Source: CAIMWS01 sp964409245
GTDB lineage: Bacteria; Verrucomicrobiota; Verrucomicrobiia; Limisphaerales; UBA1319
Direction: 5' to 3'
Length of the DNA stretch: 64,000 nucleotides
NCBI GenBank assembly: GCA_964409245.1
Contig: CAYPCQ010000029.1
Span: forward strand, 15,526-79,525
Shown here: piece by piece, positions 1 through 7,998 of the stretch
Layout of the letters: each line of letters opens with the position of its first letter
Numbering within the stretch: position 1 is the first letter of the stretch
The notes under the pieces: generated by a model
What the model saw: only the letters and a program-made list of their open reading frames with translations
What the model was told of the DNA's origin: nothing
Database searches by the model: none
Position numbers and translations under genes: made by a program

Positions 1-2
1 TG

Positions 3-659
3 TTCAAGGCAAAATTCGTGGTGGCGCGGTTGAAACGCAAGATTGAGCTGGTCCAAGCCAGCTTGAACCGCTGCCATGCCCCCGATCTCAGAGTTATCGA
101 AGGCGGGCTGGAGTTGGATTTCCAGGCCTGGCAGGCGCGGATCAAGGAAGCCCAGGAACGCATCCAGGCCGCCGAAGCCCACTTGAAACATTTGATGCCA
201 GCGGCGGAGAGCAGTGAACTGAAAACCCTGTATCACTGCCTGGTCAAAATGCTTCACCCAGACCTGAATCCAAACCTCACCGGCATCCAAAAGCTTTTGT
301 GGCACCGGGTGCAGTCAGCCTGGCTGGCCGGTGATTTGCTTGAGATGCGGGTGCTGGCCTTGCTGGCCAGGAAGAATGGCCCGGTCTTGTCTGCGGCAAC
401 CACGATCGAGGAATTGCGGGCGGAGCAGAAAACGCTCCAAACGCAAATCGAGGAATTGCTGGAACGGATCGAATCCATTGGCAGCCAGCCCCCTTTCACC
501 TGGCGCGAACAATTGGAGGACGAGGCCTGGGTGGCGATGCGGCGCATGGAACTGGAGCTCAAGATCAGCGAGTTGGAGGCCCGGCGCATGGCCCTGGAAT
601 CACACTTGCGGAAACTATTATCAGGCTCTGATTATGGAAAATGCTTTGGCCCCAATTGA
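3..659 (+). CDS. J-domain-like coiled-coil protein, 5' end outside window
   Basis: The reading frame is open from the first bases of the window, so the true start probably lies upstream; GTG codons at 18 and 21 are internal alternatives. The visible product is about 218 aa. A segment reading LYHCLVKMLHPDLNPN carries the HPD tripeptide of J domains, followed by a helix typical of J-like proteins (KLLWHRVQSAWLAGDLLEM). Both flanks are charged and helical (EELRAEQKTLQTQIEELLERIE), suggesting coiled coils. J domains stimulate Hsp70 ATPase, but no DnaJ zinc or peptide-binding domain is visible, so a DnaK co-chaperone role is only a possibility. The stop lies 26 bp inside the next gene, so the two are translationally coupled. 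Confidence 0.7.
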   Translation, partial: FKAKFVVARLKRKIELVQASLNRCHAPDLRVIEGGLELDFQAWQARIKEAQERIQAAEAHLKHLMPAAESSELKTLYHCLVKMLHPDLNPNLTGIQKLLWHRVQSAWLAGDLLEMRVLALLARKNGPVLSAATTIEELRAEQKTLQTQIEELLERIESIGSQPPFTWREQLEDEAWVAMRRMELELKISELEARRMALESHLRKLLSGSDYGKCFGPN

Positions 660-1032
660 CCCCGCGCTGCTGGCGTTGATGCACGGCTCCTCCGGCCGGG
701 ACCTCGCGCTCCAGCCCTTTGCCCGCGAAATCCTGCTGGTGCAGTGCCATATCGCCGGCACTTCCCATCACGACGTCAAACCGGTCGAACCCCGATTGCG
801 GCCCGGCGCAACCTTGCTGCTCCAACGCGAACCGCAAAATCCCCACGATCCGCTCGCCATCCTGATTCTGGCCGAATCCGGGCAACGGCTGGGTTATGTC
901 CCGCGCGACAAAAACGAGGCGCTCGCGCGCCTGATGGACGCAGGCAAACTGCTCTTCGGCAAACTTGAATCCAAGGCGTGGCAGGGCGATTGGCTGGTCG
1001 TCAGCGTCCAAATTCTTATGCGCGATTTTTGA
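634..1032 (+). CDS. HIRAN-domain protein
   Basis: This is a 132-aa protein starting at the ATG at 634, inside the end of the J-like gene. The core (VQCHIAGTSHHDV ... LQREPQNPHDPLAILI ... GYVPRDKNEALARLMDAGK) matches the HIRAN fold, including the NPHDP and GYVPRDKN signatures. In eukaryotic HLTF/Rad5 the HIRAN domain binds 3' ends of single-stranded DNA. In bacteria it occurs alone or attached to helicases and nucleases, and its function there is poorly defined. There is no helicase domain here, so the protein is probably an adaptor. The overlap with the J-like gene implies shared expression. The domain call is secure; the role is unknown. Confidence 0.8.
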   Translation: MENALAPIDPALLALMHGSSGRDLALQPFAREILLVQCHIAGTSHHDVKPVEPRLRPGATLLLQREPQNPHDPLAILILAESGQRLGYVPRDKNEALARLMDAGKLLFGKLESKAWQGDWLVVSVQILMRDF

Positions 1033-1161
1033 GCAATCTCGTGAGAATGGAGTGCGGTGACCGCCCGGTTGGCTGGCATATTTTGTTTTGGCGCCACGGC
1101 AGCGGACCTGATTCCAGTATTTGGCGCAGCGCCCAATGCCAGCCATTGCGCCTTGGGTGTT

Positions 1162-1178
1162 ATTGACGTTAATATAAT
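1162..1178 (+). promoter_or_regulatory. Putative promoter/operator of the ParDE locus
   Basis: A perfect TATAAT (1173-1178) lies 29 bp before the antitoxin ATG. It overlaps the near-palindrome ATTGACGTTAAT (1162-1173). ParD-type antitoxins normally repress their own promoter through such palindromes, so this is a plausible autoregulatory site. No good -35 element is evident. Inference from position and symmetry only. Confidence 0.4.
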
Positions 1179-1207
1179 CTGGTGGAAACGAATCTGAGTA
1201 TAAGGGT

Positions 1208-1483
1208 ATGAACGTGTCCCTTGGTGAGAAGTGGGGAAATTTCATTGAACAAAAACTGAAATCGGGCGCTTCCCAATCTGCCAGAGAAATGGTGCGGGAC
1301 GGATTGCGCATGCTCGAGCAGCGCGATTTGCTGGCGCAGCGGGGAACAGTATCAAACTTTGAAGAACTCCAGGACGCCTTGCTGGCGGGGATTCATAGCG
1401 GTTCAGCTTCTCCAATGACCAAGGGCGACTGGAAACAGCTGCAAGCCGAGGTAATGGCGCTGGAAACAAAGTGCCGTAAATGA
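1208..1483 (+). CDS. parD: ParD-family type II antitoxin
   Basis: This 91-aa protein begins MNVSLGEKWGNFIEQKL and continues SGASQSAREMVRDGLRMLEQRD, the ribbon-helix-helix and first-helix pattern of ParD/CopG antitoxins that bind DNA as dimers and neutralise ParE. The acidic, flexible C-terminal half (about residues 45-91) would be the toxin-binding part. The length is normal for the family. Its stop overlaps the start of the toxin reading frame as ATGA (1480-1483), the usual coupled arrangement. The antitoxin looks intact, whereas the partner toxin is broken (next entry), so this is now an orphan antitoxin or relic repressor. Confidence 0.85.
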   Translation: MNVSLGEKWGNFIEQKLKSGASQSAREMVRDGLRMLEQRDLLAQRGTVSNFEELQDALLAGIHSGSASPMTKGDWKQLQAEVMALETKCRK

Positions 1484-1820
1484 GCGCCCCGCGTATTGAA
1501 AAACGCTTTCCTGCTTACGAGGATCTCCGTCGTCACGCGCTATATCCTGCCTCCGAAGTTAATGCAGCCCTTGGGCTCCTTTTTTCTGGAGTTGGCCAAA
1601 AAAACTTTTCAGGCACTGGCCTGAATGCCGGAAATGGGCCGCAGGCGGCGTTTTCCGCTTAGCGACTTGGGCGAACTTTGGTCGTGGCCCATCAAAGGAT
1701 TTGAGCGGTTCCTCATCTTCTACCGCGCGCTCCCCGATGGTATCGAGGTGATTCTTGTCATTTACGGCATGCGCGATTTGATCGGATTTTTGGGGATTCG
1801 CCGGATGAGGCGAACCCCCA
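1480..1820 (+). pseudogene. ParE-type toxin, decayed (frameshift plus nonsense)
   Basis: Frame 1 from the ATG at 1480 gives MSAPRIEKRFPAYEDLRRHALYPASEVNAA, a ParE N-terminus. Homology then moves to another frame, which reads FFLELAKKTFQALA, a TGA at 1622-1624, then MPEMGRRRRFPLSDL and WSWPIKGFERFLIFYRALPDGIEV, the ParE core and C-terminus. At least one small indel (around 1555-1590) and one in-frame stop are therefore needed to explain the locus, and the native C-terminal stop also seems lost, because the frame runs on into the convergent gene. ParE toxins poison DNA gyrase; this copy should not make functional toxin. A sequencing error could explain one lesion but hardly both. Confidence 0.75.
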
Positions 1821-1836
1821 GCAATAAATCTGGGAT

Positions 1837-4203
1837 TTACGGTTCTTTCCTGGCGATCATTTCCGGGGCGCTGATGGTTTTGACAATGAACCGGATCTTC
1901 AGCTCCTCACCCTCGGGGAATTCGCAATCGAATTTGATGGCCTGTTTTCCGGATGGCGCCACCGGGATGGCCTTGGCCAAAGGCAGCTCCTTGTTGAAAT
2001 TCCCCTTTTCGTTATACACTTTGAGCTTTTCGCCATCACAGACGACCGAATAACCGGCGGCGAAATCGCCAGGCAGCTCCAGCTTGTAGTATCCGCCCAG
2101 CTCCAGCCACGGATTTTTCACCACGCCATTTTTCCCCAGGACGGTCAGCGCGAAAGCCAGCGGCTGGGGAGCATCGCTGTGGTTGAATTCCCATTCCGAG
2201 AAGGTGGGCTGGCCGGGTTGCAGCACCTGCTTGACGTGCTGGAATTGGTGTTTTTTGAAGGGAAAGAGCTTCCAGCCTTGGCCGCCTTTTTCGAGATGGA
2301 AGTCGTTCTCCGGATTCTTGAGGCGTGCCAGTTGCTGGACGCTGAAGACCCGGTTGCTGTTGGCCTCCTGCCAGAGCTTGATGAGGCCCAGCAGCTGGGA
2401 GGTTTTGGGGTTGTCCCGCAGGCTTTTTTGCGCGGCGACCAAGGCAAACCCTGCGCGGAATCCGGCGGCTCTCGCCATCATCCATTCAATGTCTTCGGGC
2501 GTGGTTGCCGCAGTGAGCTGGAACCAGCCCAGCATGTTGGGCATGTAATTACGTTCCAGGAGGGGTTGGTTTTCCAACCGCGAATCAGCCTGCGATTCGC
2601 GGAATCCCCCGTACCAAGGCTCGCCCCAATTCCAGTAATGGCAAATGTGCCAGTAATAATGGCTGGAGGTGCTGGTGCCGTTGACCAGGGTATGCTGGGT
2701 GTCCCGGAAGACTTTTTCGGCGAACGCCTGCATCCCATAATCCCCCTGGCCCGCTGAATAACAGCATTCATGGCCGTCAAAATCCAATTGGGAAACCCCC
2801 GTTTCATTGAAAAAACGGGCCAGGTTCCCCGCAATTTCCTGCTGCAGCTCAAAGTTCGGGAAAAGCGTTTGGTAGGGATAATCCATCAGCATGGCGGCGG
2901 TTTCCCCCTGGGGATGGTCCGCCGCCTGGGTGCCAAAAGCCCCCCGCTGGCATTCCAGCAGGGTATAAGGTGCTTCCGTGGACGCCGCGCGATAGCGGAT
3001 GATCTCATCCCCGATCTTGACGGCGTGCAAAGTGCTGTAGGTCAGATTTGTAAAGTAAAACTTGGACTCCACCTGGATTTCCTTCGCGGTGGCATTGATA
3101 TCTTGCGCCAGCCTGGAGGCTCCGGTGATGGCCAGCCGTTTATCTGGAAGGGGAGTGACATAGGGATCGTCGGTGTTGATGAAGGACGTCAGCGTGTGCA
3201 CCCCGAGGCGCAGGCCCAATTTTGCCGCTTTTTCCACACAGGCTTTCATGCCGGCGGTTCCGTTGGGGAATTTGTTGCGGTTCAACCCGAAATGGCCCCA
3301 CGATTTAAACGGGCTCATGGAGTACAGCGACATCAGCCCCGCTTCCCGGGTATAGGCGAGCATTTCATCGATGTTCTTTTCGGTGAAATCAGCGATGAGG
3401 TAGGCGCGGCCCGTTTCCGGAGATTGCTTGTGCCAGACGCCATTGATCAATGGATGGGGAAGCCCCTCCGCAACTTCAATCTCCCCAATGCGGCTTAAGG
3501 CATCTTTTTCGGGGCACCCAAACAGGGCGATCTTTGACCCCACAGTGGTTTCGTTGGGCAGCGCGGCCACCGGCGCCTCGGAGTATTGGTTGTGATGAAT
3601 GGATATTTTCCGGTCTTTGGACCGATCCAGGCTATAGGCCTGCAAACTGCTGCCATACTCCGTCTTGATGGCCACGGTGCCCCGGCTTTCGTCGGATCCT
3701 GCCGCATTCCGCAGGGCGCCGCCCAGTGTCTTGATATTCAACGCTTGCAGGCCTATCGCGTAAGCCCCATCCCGCACCACGCCGACCACTTCCCCGATGG
3801 TCTTATCGATGACCGTGGGATACGGCCCCCAACAAACAGCGTTCACTGGATCGGGCGAGCCAAGGGAGGTTAATTCGAAGACCAAATGGGTTTTTTTGGA
3901 GGTCACTTTGATCTCCGCGGTGGCTTTGGAAACCGGATAATCCAGGGCGATTACCTGGCGCGCTGCGTCATAACCCGCCTTGGCTGGCTCTTCCCACTCG
4001 TTGCCGGTGCGGATTTTCAGCAGGCCCGCTTTTTGGCCCACGGCCAGGAAGTTCTTGCCGGCCGCCGGGTCGCGCAGGGTGGTAATTTGCCCGGATCCGG
4101 AGATGCCGAGAACGAAATCGCCGGTCTTGAATTCCCAGGGCTGGGCAGGGGCGGAAAAAGCCAGCGCAGATGCCAGGCCAGTGAGGAACAGCAGGTTTTT
4201 CAT
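1837..4203 (-). CDS. Secreted TIM-barrel glycosidase-like protein, family unassigned
   Basis: The predicted product is 788 aa, starting at the ATG at 4203 because it gives a clean signal peptide (MKNLLFLTGLASALAFSAPA) after which the mature protein begins near QPWEF. An N-terminal beta-rich region (about 22-250) is followed by a barrel-like region: GRAYLIADFTEKNIDEML, LRLGVHTLTSFINTDDPYV, and SQLDFDGHE at about 472-478, whose acidic pair (D474, D476) is a candidate active site. A segment near 395-435 (IGDEIIRYR ... RGAFGT) sits inside the barrel, as in several uncharacterised proteins of this kind. The layout recalls clan GH-D/GH31-like alpha-glycosidases, but I cannot assign a family. It is the downstream neighbour of the chitinase-like gene, 61 bp apart and in the same direction, so co-expression is likely. 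Confidence 0.6.
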   Translation of the reverse strand: MKNLLFLTGLASALAFSAPAQPWEFKTGDFVLGISGSGQITTLRDPAAGKNFLAVGQKAGLLKIRTGNEWEEPAKAGYDAARQVIALDYPVSKATAEIKVTSKKTHLVFELTSLGSPDPVNAVCWGPYPTVIDKTIGEVVGVVRDGAYAIGLQALNIKTLGGALRNAAGSDESRGTVAIKTEYGSSLQAYSLDRSKDRKISIHHNQYSEAPVAALPNETTVGSKIALFGCPEKDALSRIGEIEVAEGLPHPLINGVWHKQSPETGRAYLIADFTEKNIDEMLAYTREAGLMSLYSMSPFKSWGHFGLNRNKFPNGTAGMKACVEKAAKLGLRLGVHTLTSFINTDDPYVTPLPDKRLAITGASRLAQDINATAKEIQVESKFYFTNLTYSTLHAVKIGDEIIRYRAASTEAPYTLLECQRGAFGTQAADHPQGETAAMLMDYPYQTLFPNFELQQEIAGNLARFFNETGVSQLDFDGHECCYSAGQGDYGMQAFAEKVFRDTQHTLVNGTSTSSHYYWHICHYWNWGEPWYGGFRESQADSRLENQPLLERNYMPNMLGWFQLTAATTPEDIEWMMARAAGFRAGFALVAAQKSLRDNPKTSQLLGLIKLWQEANSNRVFSVQQLARLKNPENDFHLEKGGQGWKLFPFKKHQFQHVKQVLQPGQPTFSEWEFNHSDAPQPLAFALTVLGKNGVVKNPWLELGGYYKLELPGDFAAGYSVVCDGEKLKVYNEKGNFNKELPLAKAIPVAPSGKQAIKFDCEFPEGEELKIRFIVKTISAPEMIARKEP

Positions 4204-4264
4204 GATGGTGAATAAGGATTTGAACGGGCCGTGAACTTGAAAATCCGGGTGCAGCGTCCGCTCG

Positions 4265-5383
4265 CTACTGGGAATGGACTGTTTGATGGATGGCCTGCAC
4301 CAGCGAAAACTCCCCCGGTGCATCGGCATCCAGAACCCAGAACATGATGCCGCCCGCGGATTCCATGGCTGCCCGTGTTTTCAGTTTGATCATCGGGATA
4401 CTGTTATACCGGTGCGACAGCCCGGCAAGTTCAAAAATGTTGGTCTGGGCGGCGGCGGGATTGGCTGCCACCAGCCTGGCGAAGGTGGCGGTTTCCCCGG
4501 CCGGGCCTTGGGCGCGCGAGTAAAAGGGCACCCCCAACACGGTCTTCGGTTTGGGGAGTCCGCGCCCGCTCCAATAGCTCAAACCCCGGTTGAATTGCTC
4601 GAGGGAGCCGTGGTCAGGCCCGTCATAGGTCATCACATTCACAAAATCGAGCAACGCAAACGACTCGACCGGAATTCCCAGCCCGTTGCCATCGCCATAG
4701 GCCACCACGGCGGCGGTCAGTATTTTTCCGGCGAGGGCGGTCCGGAGTTCCCGAACCAAGGCGAGGAAGTTTTTGGATGATTGGCCGGGATCGGGGTATT
4801 CCCAGTCGATGTCCGCCCCATCGAGATTGAAATCTTGGATGAAGCGCTGCAGGTTCGTGACGAAGGCGGTCCGGGTTGCGGCCTGGGCGGCCATTTCCTC
4901 GAACTGCGAATCCCATCCCCAACCGCCCACGGCAATGTTCACGCGCACCGGGTGGCGGTGGGCCGCCGCCACGATGTTTTTCAACTTCGCCGGGTTGCTG
5001 ATCGGCTTGAACGTCCCATCCGCGTTGGGGATCAGGAAGGAATAATTGATATGCGTCAATTGACCGTAGGGGATCGTGCTTTCAGTGATGCCCTCGGTGG
5101 CATAGGCCACGATGCGAAAGGGCTCCGGCGAGGCCGCGAGGCGCGGGTTGGCATCGGGTGCGGCCTGGGTGGCTGAGGCAGCCAAGGTCGGGAGCGTGCC
5201 AGAAATCAGCAGCGCTGCCACCAAGGCCAAAACGGATTCGGAACGGCAAACCGCCTGGAGACCCAAAATCCACTGGCTGAACAACGAAGAAATCCGCCTG
5301 GGAGATGCCGCCATTTTGTTTTTGGCGGAGTTCCGGCCGGACGGCCCATTCCGCCCCTGAAAGTTTTTCTTGAGGAGTTTCAT
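4265..5383 (-). CDS. GH18 family glycoside hydrolase (chitinase-like), exported
   Basis: This 372-aa protein carries the GH18 signature DGADIDWEYP at 188-197 (DxxDxDxE, catalytic acid E195). It also has the AVGGWGWD strand motif (151-158), MTYDGPDHGS (from 251) and a C-terminal MFWVLDADAPGEFSL, all standard barrel strands of the family. An N-terminal stretch of about 45 basic residues precedes a hydrophobic segment (SVLALVAALLISGTLPTLA), consistent with a long signal peptide or a membrane anchor. The ATG at 5383 was chosen; an in-frame ATG at 5314 is possible, and neither has a clear ribosome site. GH18 enzymes cleave beta-1,4-GlcNAc polymers (chitin or peptidoglycan-like glycans) with substrate assistance. 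No carbohydrate-binding module is visible. Confidence 0.85.
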   Translation of the reverse strand: MKLLKKNFQGRNGPSGRNSAKNKMAASPRRISSLFSQWILGLQAVCRSESVLALVAALLISGTLPTLAASATQAAPDANPRLAASPEPFRIVAYATEGITESTIPYGQLTHINYSFLIPNADGTFKPISNPAKLKNIVAAAHRHPVRVNIAVGGWGWDSQFEEMAAQAATRTAFVTNLQRFIQDFNLDGADIDWEYPDPGQSSKNFLALVRELRTALAGKILTAAVVAYGDGNGLGIPVESFALLDFVNVMTYDGPDHGSLEQFNRGLSYWSGRGLPKPKTVLGVPFYSRAQGPAGETATFARLVAANPAAAQTNIFELAGLSHRYNSIPMIKLKTRAAMESAGGIMFWVLDADAPGEFSLVQAIHQTVHSQ

Positions 5384-5478
5384 AAGAACAAGTCCGGCTG
5401 GGGAAGGGGAGGGGCGTCCGGCGGCCCCGCCTGAGTTTCCAGGCGGGGCGTTCATCCGCCCCCGGCGCGCAGCGCGTC

Positions 5479-7974
5479 TTACTTCAGTTCCTTGAGCCGG
5501 AGGTTCTTGAACTGGACTTTCATCGGCGGCCCGGGATGCATCTGGAGGGCGATGATGCCGCGGGCGGCCGCTTGCGTGGCGTGATGGTCCGTGATCTGGC
5601 ACATCAGGACGCCGTTGACGTAAAGTCCGATGCCGGAGCCGCGGCAGACTACGCGGTAGGTGTTCCAATCGCCGGCTTTGAAGTGCTTCAGCAAGTCCGC
5701 CGGATCCCCGATCCGCTCGACGGTTTTCTTGCCTTCGGTGTCAAAAACCGCTTTTTCACCGCGCCCGGCGATCAGGCCACGGCTGTGGTGATAGACAAAG
5801 CCGACCAGGGAGCCGTCGCCGGTCATGTCGGCCTGGTAGCCGTAAGTGTCCCAGTTGGGGCGCTCCTCGGACCGGATCTGGATGCCGGAGTTGGCGGCTG
5901 TGCTGAGCTTGAAATCGGCCAGCAACTCGAAATTTGCCGGCTGGCCGCCCCGCCACATGAGGTAATTGCATTCCTTGCACGGCTTATCCGGCGTGCTCTC
6001 AGCGGTCAACGCGCCATCTTCGACGGTCCACCAGCCGGACTTGCCCTCCCAGCCAGCCAGGTCCTTGCCATTAAAGATGGGGGTGAAGCCGTCCTCCAGG
6101 GCGTCCGCGGGTATCCGCGCCAGCAATTGCCGGACGCGTCCCGCGAGCTGATTGTTGCCGGTTTTGACCTGCTTCAGCGCCCGGGCGGCGGCGGCCGGGT
6201 GGGTGGCCAGGATTTTTTCGGCAATCTCCACGGTCGCGCCGCTGGCTTCCTCTTTCAATCCCTCGTCCGCCAGGAACGGGGTGAGGAGCGCCAGTGATTC
6301 CGGGCTGGGGAGCTCGCCCAGGGTGGAGAGCACGAGGCGCTGTTCCTCCTTGCGCTCAATCAACGGCAGCAGATCCTGGATCTGCGCCGCTTTCCGGTCC
6401 TCGGCCAAGGTCTGCAGCGGGATCAACCGCAGCTGGCCGCGCAGCGCCAGGATCTTGAATTTCGGGTCCGTGGCCATCCGGGCGAGTTGCGCCAGTTCCG
6501 GCAACGCCTCGACGGTCGGCCAGTCGCACATCGCCCGCAGCGCCGTTTCTTTGATCGCCGGATTGGTTTCGGTGGCGGCCGTGCGCACGGCGGCCAGCGC
6601 CTGCGGACCGCCCACGGTGCGCAGCACCCGCAGCAGCGCCAGTTTCGGCTCGCCCTGGGCCTTCGCCAGGCCGGGCAGCAGCTTGTCCGTGCAAACCGTC
6701 ATGTCCGGCTGCCGGCCGCAGATCATCGACAGCGCCGTCTCCGCCGCCGCCACGGCCTTGGTCTGCAACAAGGCCTCCACCACGCCGGGGATCTCCGGCA
6801 CGTCGGCGATTTCGCCGAGCGCCTTGAAACTGGCGCCCGCCAGCCCGGCCTCCTCGCCCACCGCCGCTTTCAGCAAGACCGGCACCGCCGCCCCAATCCG
6901 GCGTTGGGCCGCCGTGTCGATGGCCGCGGTCCGGATTTTGGTGTCCGCCTCACTCAACAGCGCCACCACCGCCGCGTCGGCATCCTGGCCGGGGAAACCG
7001 GCCAGCCCGGTCAGGGCCGCGCCGGCCACGGCGGCTTCGGGATCTTTCACCAGCGCGGCCAGCACCGGGAGCGACGCCGGGCTGGCGAGCTGCACCAGGC
7101 TGCGGATCGCCGCGGCGCGCAGGCTGGCGGGACCATTCCGGGCCAGGGGCGCCAGGGAGGGCGCCGCGGCCGCGTCACCCCGGTTGCCCAGGGCCTGGAT
7201 CAGCACCAGCTGTTTTTCCGGGTTGGCCTGGGCGAGTTCCCCGGCCAGGGCCAGGGTCACCGCCGCGCCCGGCATTTCCACCGCCATCCGGATCGCGTCC
7301 ACGGCCGGCACTTGCGCCTCGGTCCGGACCGCCTCGATCAACAGGGGCAAGCCCCCGGCGCCCCGGCTGCGGATCGCGCCCCACAGGGCTGCCACGCGTA
7401 CGTGGTGCGGCAAGCCGGGTGTGGCGCGCACTTGGTCGTAGAGGCCGGCCGCACTGGCGCCCGGCATCGCCTCGGCGCAGCGCAGCAATCCCTCGCACAC
7501 GGCCAGCCGGCAAGCGGGCGGGCCATCGGCCAGGGCGTTCCCCAGGGCGGGCGCCGCCGCGGCGCCGATGCTGCCCAAGGCCCGCGCTGCCGCTTGCGCC
7601 ACCACCGGATCGTTATCGTTGATCAATTTGGCGATCGGCCGGATGGCTTCCGCGTCTTTGCGGACTCCGAGGCTGATGATGACGCCGGCCAGCGGCCGGC
7701 CCTGGAGCTTGCCGAGCGCTTCGCGCAGCGCGGCATCCACCGCGGGATCGGCGATCGGCTCGAGGGCATACCGCGCCATGTGGGAGAGGTTTTCGTCGGT
7801 GAGCAGCTGGGCCAGCACGGGCACGGCTTGCCGGGTGCCCACCCGCGCCAGCTCCCGCAGGGCATCGGCTTTTTCCTTCGGCGGGGCGCCCGACTTCAGA
7901 ACGCCAAGGAGCTGGTCTTCCTGGGCCAGCGCGGTGCCGGCCAGCAGTAGAACGGTGAGGATCAGATTTTTCAT
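5479..7974 (-). CDS. Secreted HEAT-repeat protein with C-terminal DUF1080 (3-keto-disaccharide hydrolase) domain
   Basis: The 831-aa product has a signal peptide (MKNLILTVLLLAGTALA). Residues about 25-600 form a long series of HEAT-type helical repeats (for example RELARVGTRQAVPVLAQLL and AAARALGSIGAAAAPAL). Residues about 627-831 are a DUF1080/3-keto-disaccharide hydrolase domain: FTPIFNGKDLAGWEG, SGIQIRSEERPNWDTYGYQADM, GDWNTYRVVCRGSGIGLYVNG and a closing FKNLRLKEL. Members of this beta-sandwich family act on 3-keto-glycosides made by Gfo/Idh/MocA dehydrogenases, and such a gene lies 24 bp upstream in the same direction. The HEAT solenoid may scaffold or bind substrate. Fusions of this type recur in Verrucomicrobia and Planctomycetes. 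The domain call is firm; the substrate is unknown. Confidence 0.88.
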   Translation of the reverse strand: MKNLILTVLLLAGTALAQEDQLLGVLKSGAPPKEKADALRELARVGTRQAVPVLAQLLTDENLSHMARYALEPIADPAVDAALREALGKLQGRPLAGVIISLGVRKDAEAIRPIAKLINDNDPVVAQAAARALGSIGAAAAPALGNALADGPPACRLAVCEGLLRCAEAMPGASAAGLYDQVRATPGLPHHVRVAALWGAIRSRGAGGLPLLIEAVRTEAQVPAVDAIRMAVEMPGAAVTLALAGELAQANPEKQLVLIQALGNRGDAAAAPSLAPLARNGPASLRAAAIRSLVQLASPASLPVLAALVKDPEAAVAGAALTGLAGFPGQDADAAVVALLSEADTKIRTAAIDTAAQRRIGAAVPVLLKAAVGEEAGLAGASFKALGEIADVPEIPGVVEALLQTKAVAAAETALSMICGRQPDMTVCTDKLLPGLAKAQGEPKLALLRVLRTVGGPQALAAVRTAATETNPAIKETALRAMCDWPTVEALPELAQLARMATDPKFKILALRGQLRLIPLQTLAEDRKAAQIQDLLPLIERKEEQRLVLSTLGELPSPESLALLTPFLADEGLKEEASGATVEIAEKILATHPAAAARALKQVKTGNNQLAGRVRQLLARIPADALEDGFTPIFNGKDLAGWEGKSGWWTVEDGALTAESTPDKPCKECNYLMWRGGQPANFELLADFKLSTAANSGIQIRSEERPNWDTYGYQADMTGDGSLVGFVYHHSRGLIAGRGEKAVFDTEGKKTVERIGDPADLLKHFKAGDWNTYRVVCRGSGIGLYVNGVLMCQITDHHATQAAARGIIALQMHPGPPMKVQFKNLRLKELK

Positions 7975-7998
7975 GGTAGGATGTTCTTAAGGGTGGTA

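Noticed and set aside
1625..2053. A 142-codon frame after the ParE stop as a separate gene
   Set aside because: Its first 60 codons are the ParE core of a broken toxin; the rest is read-through antisense to the glycosidase-like gene.
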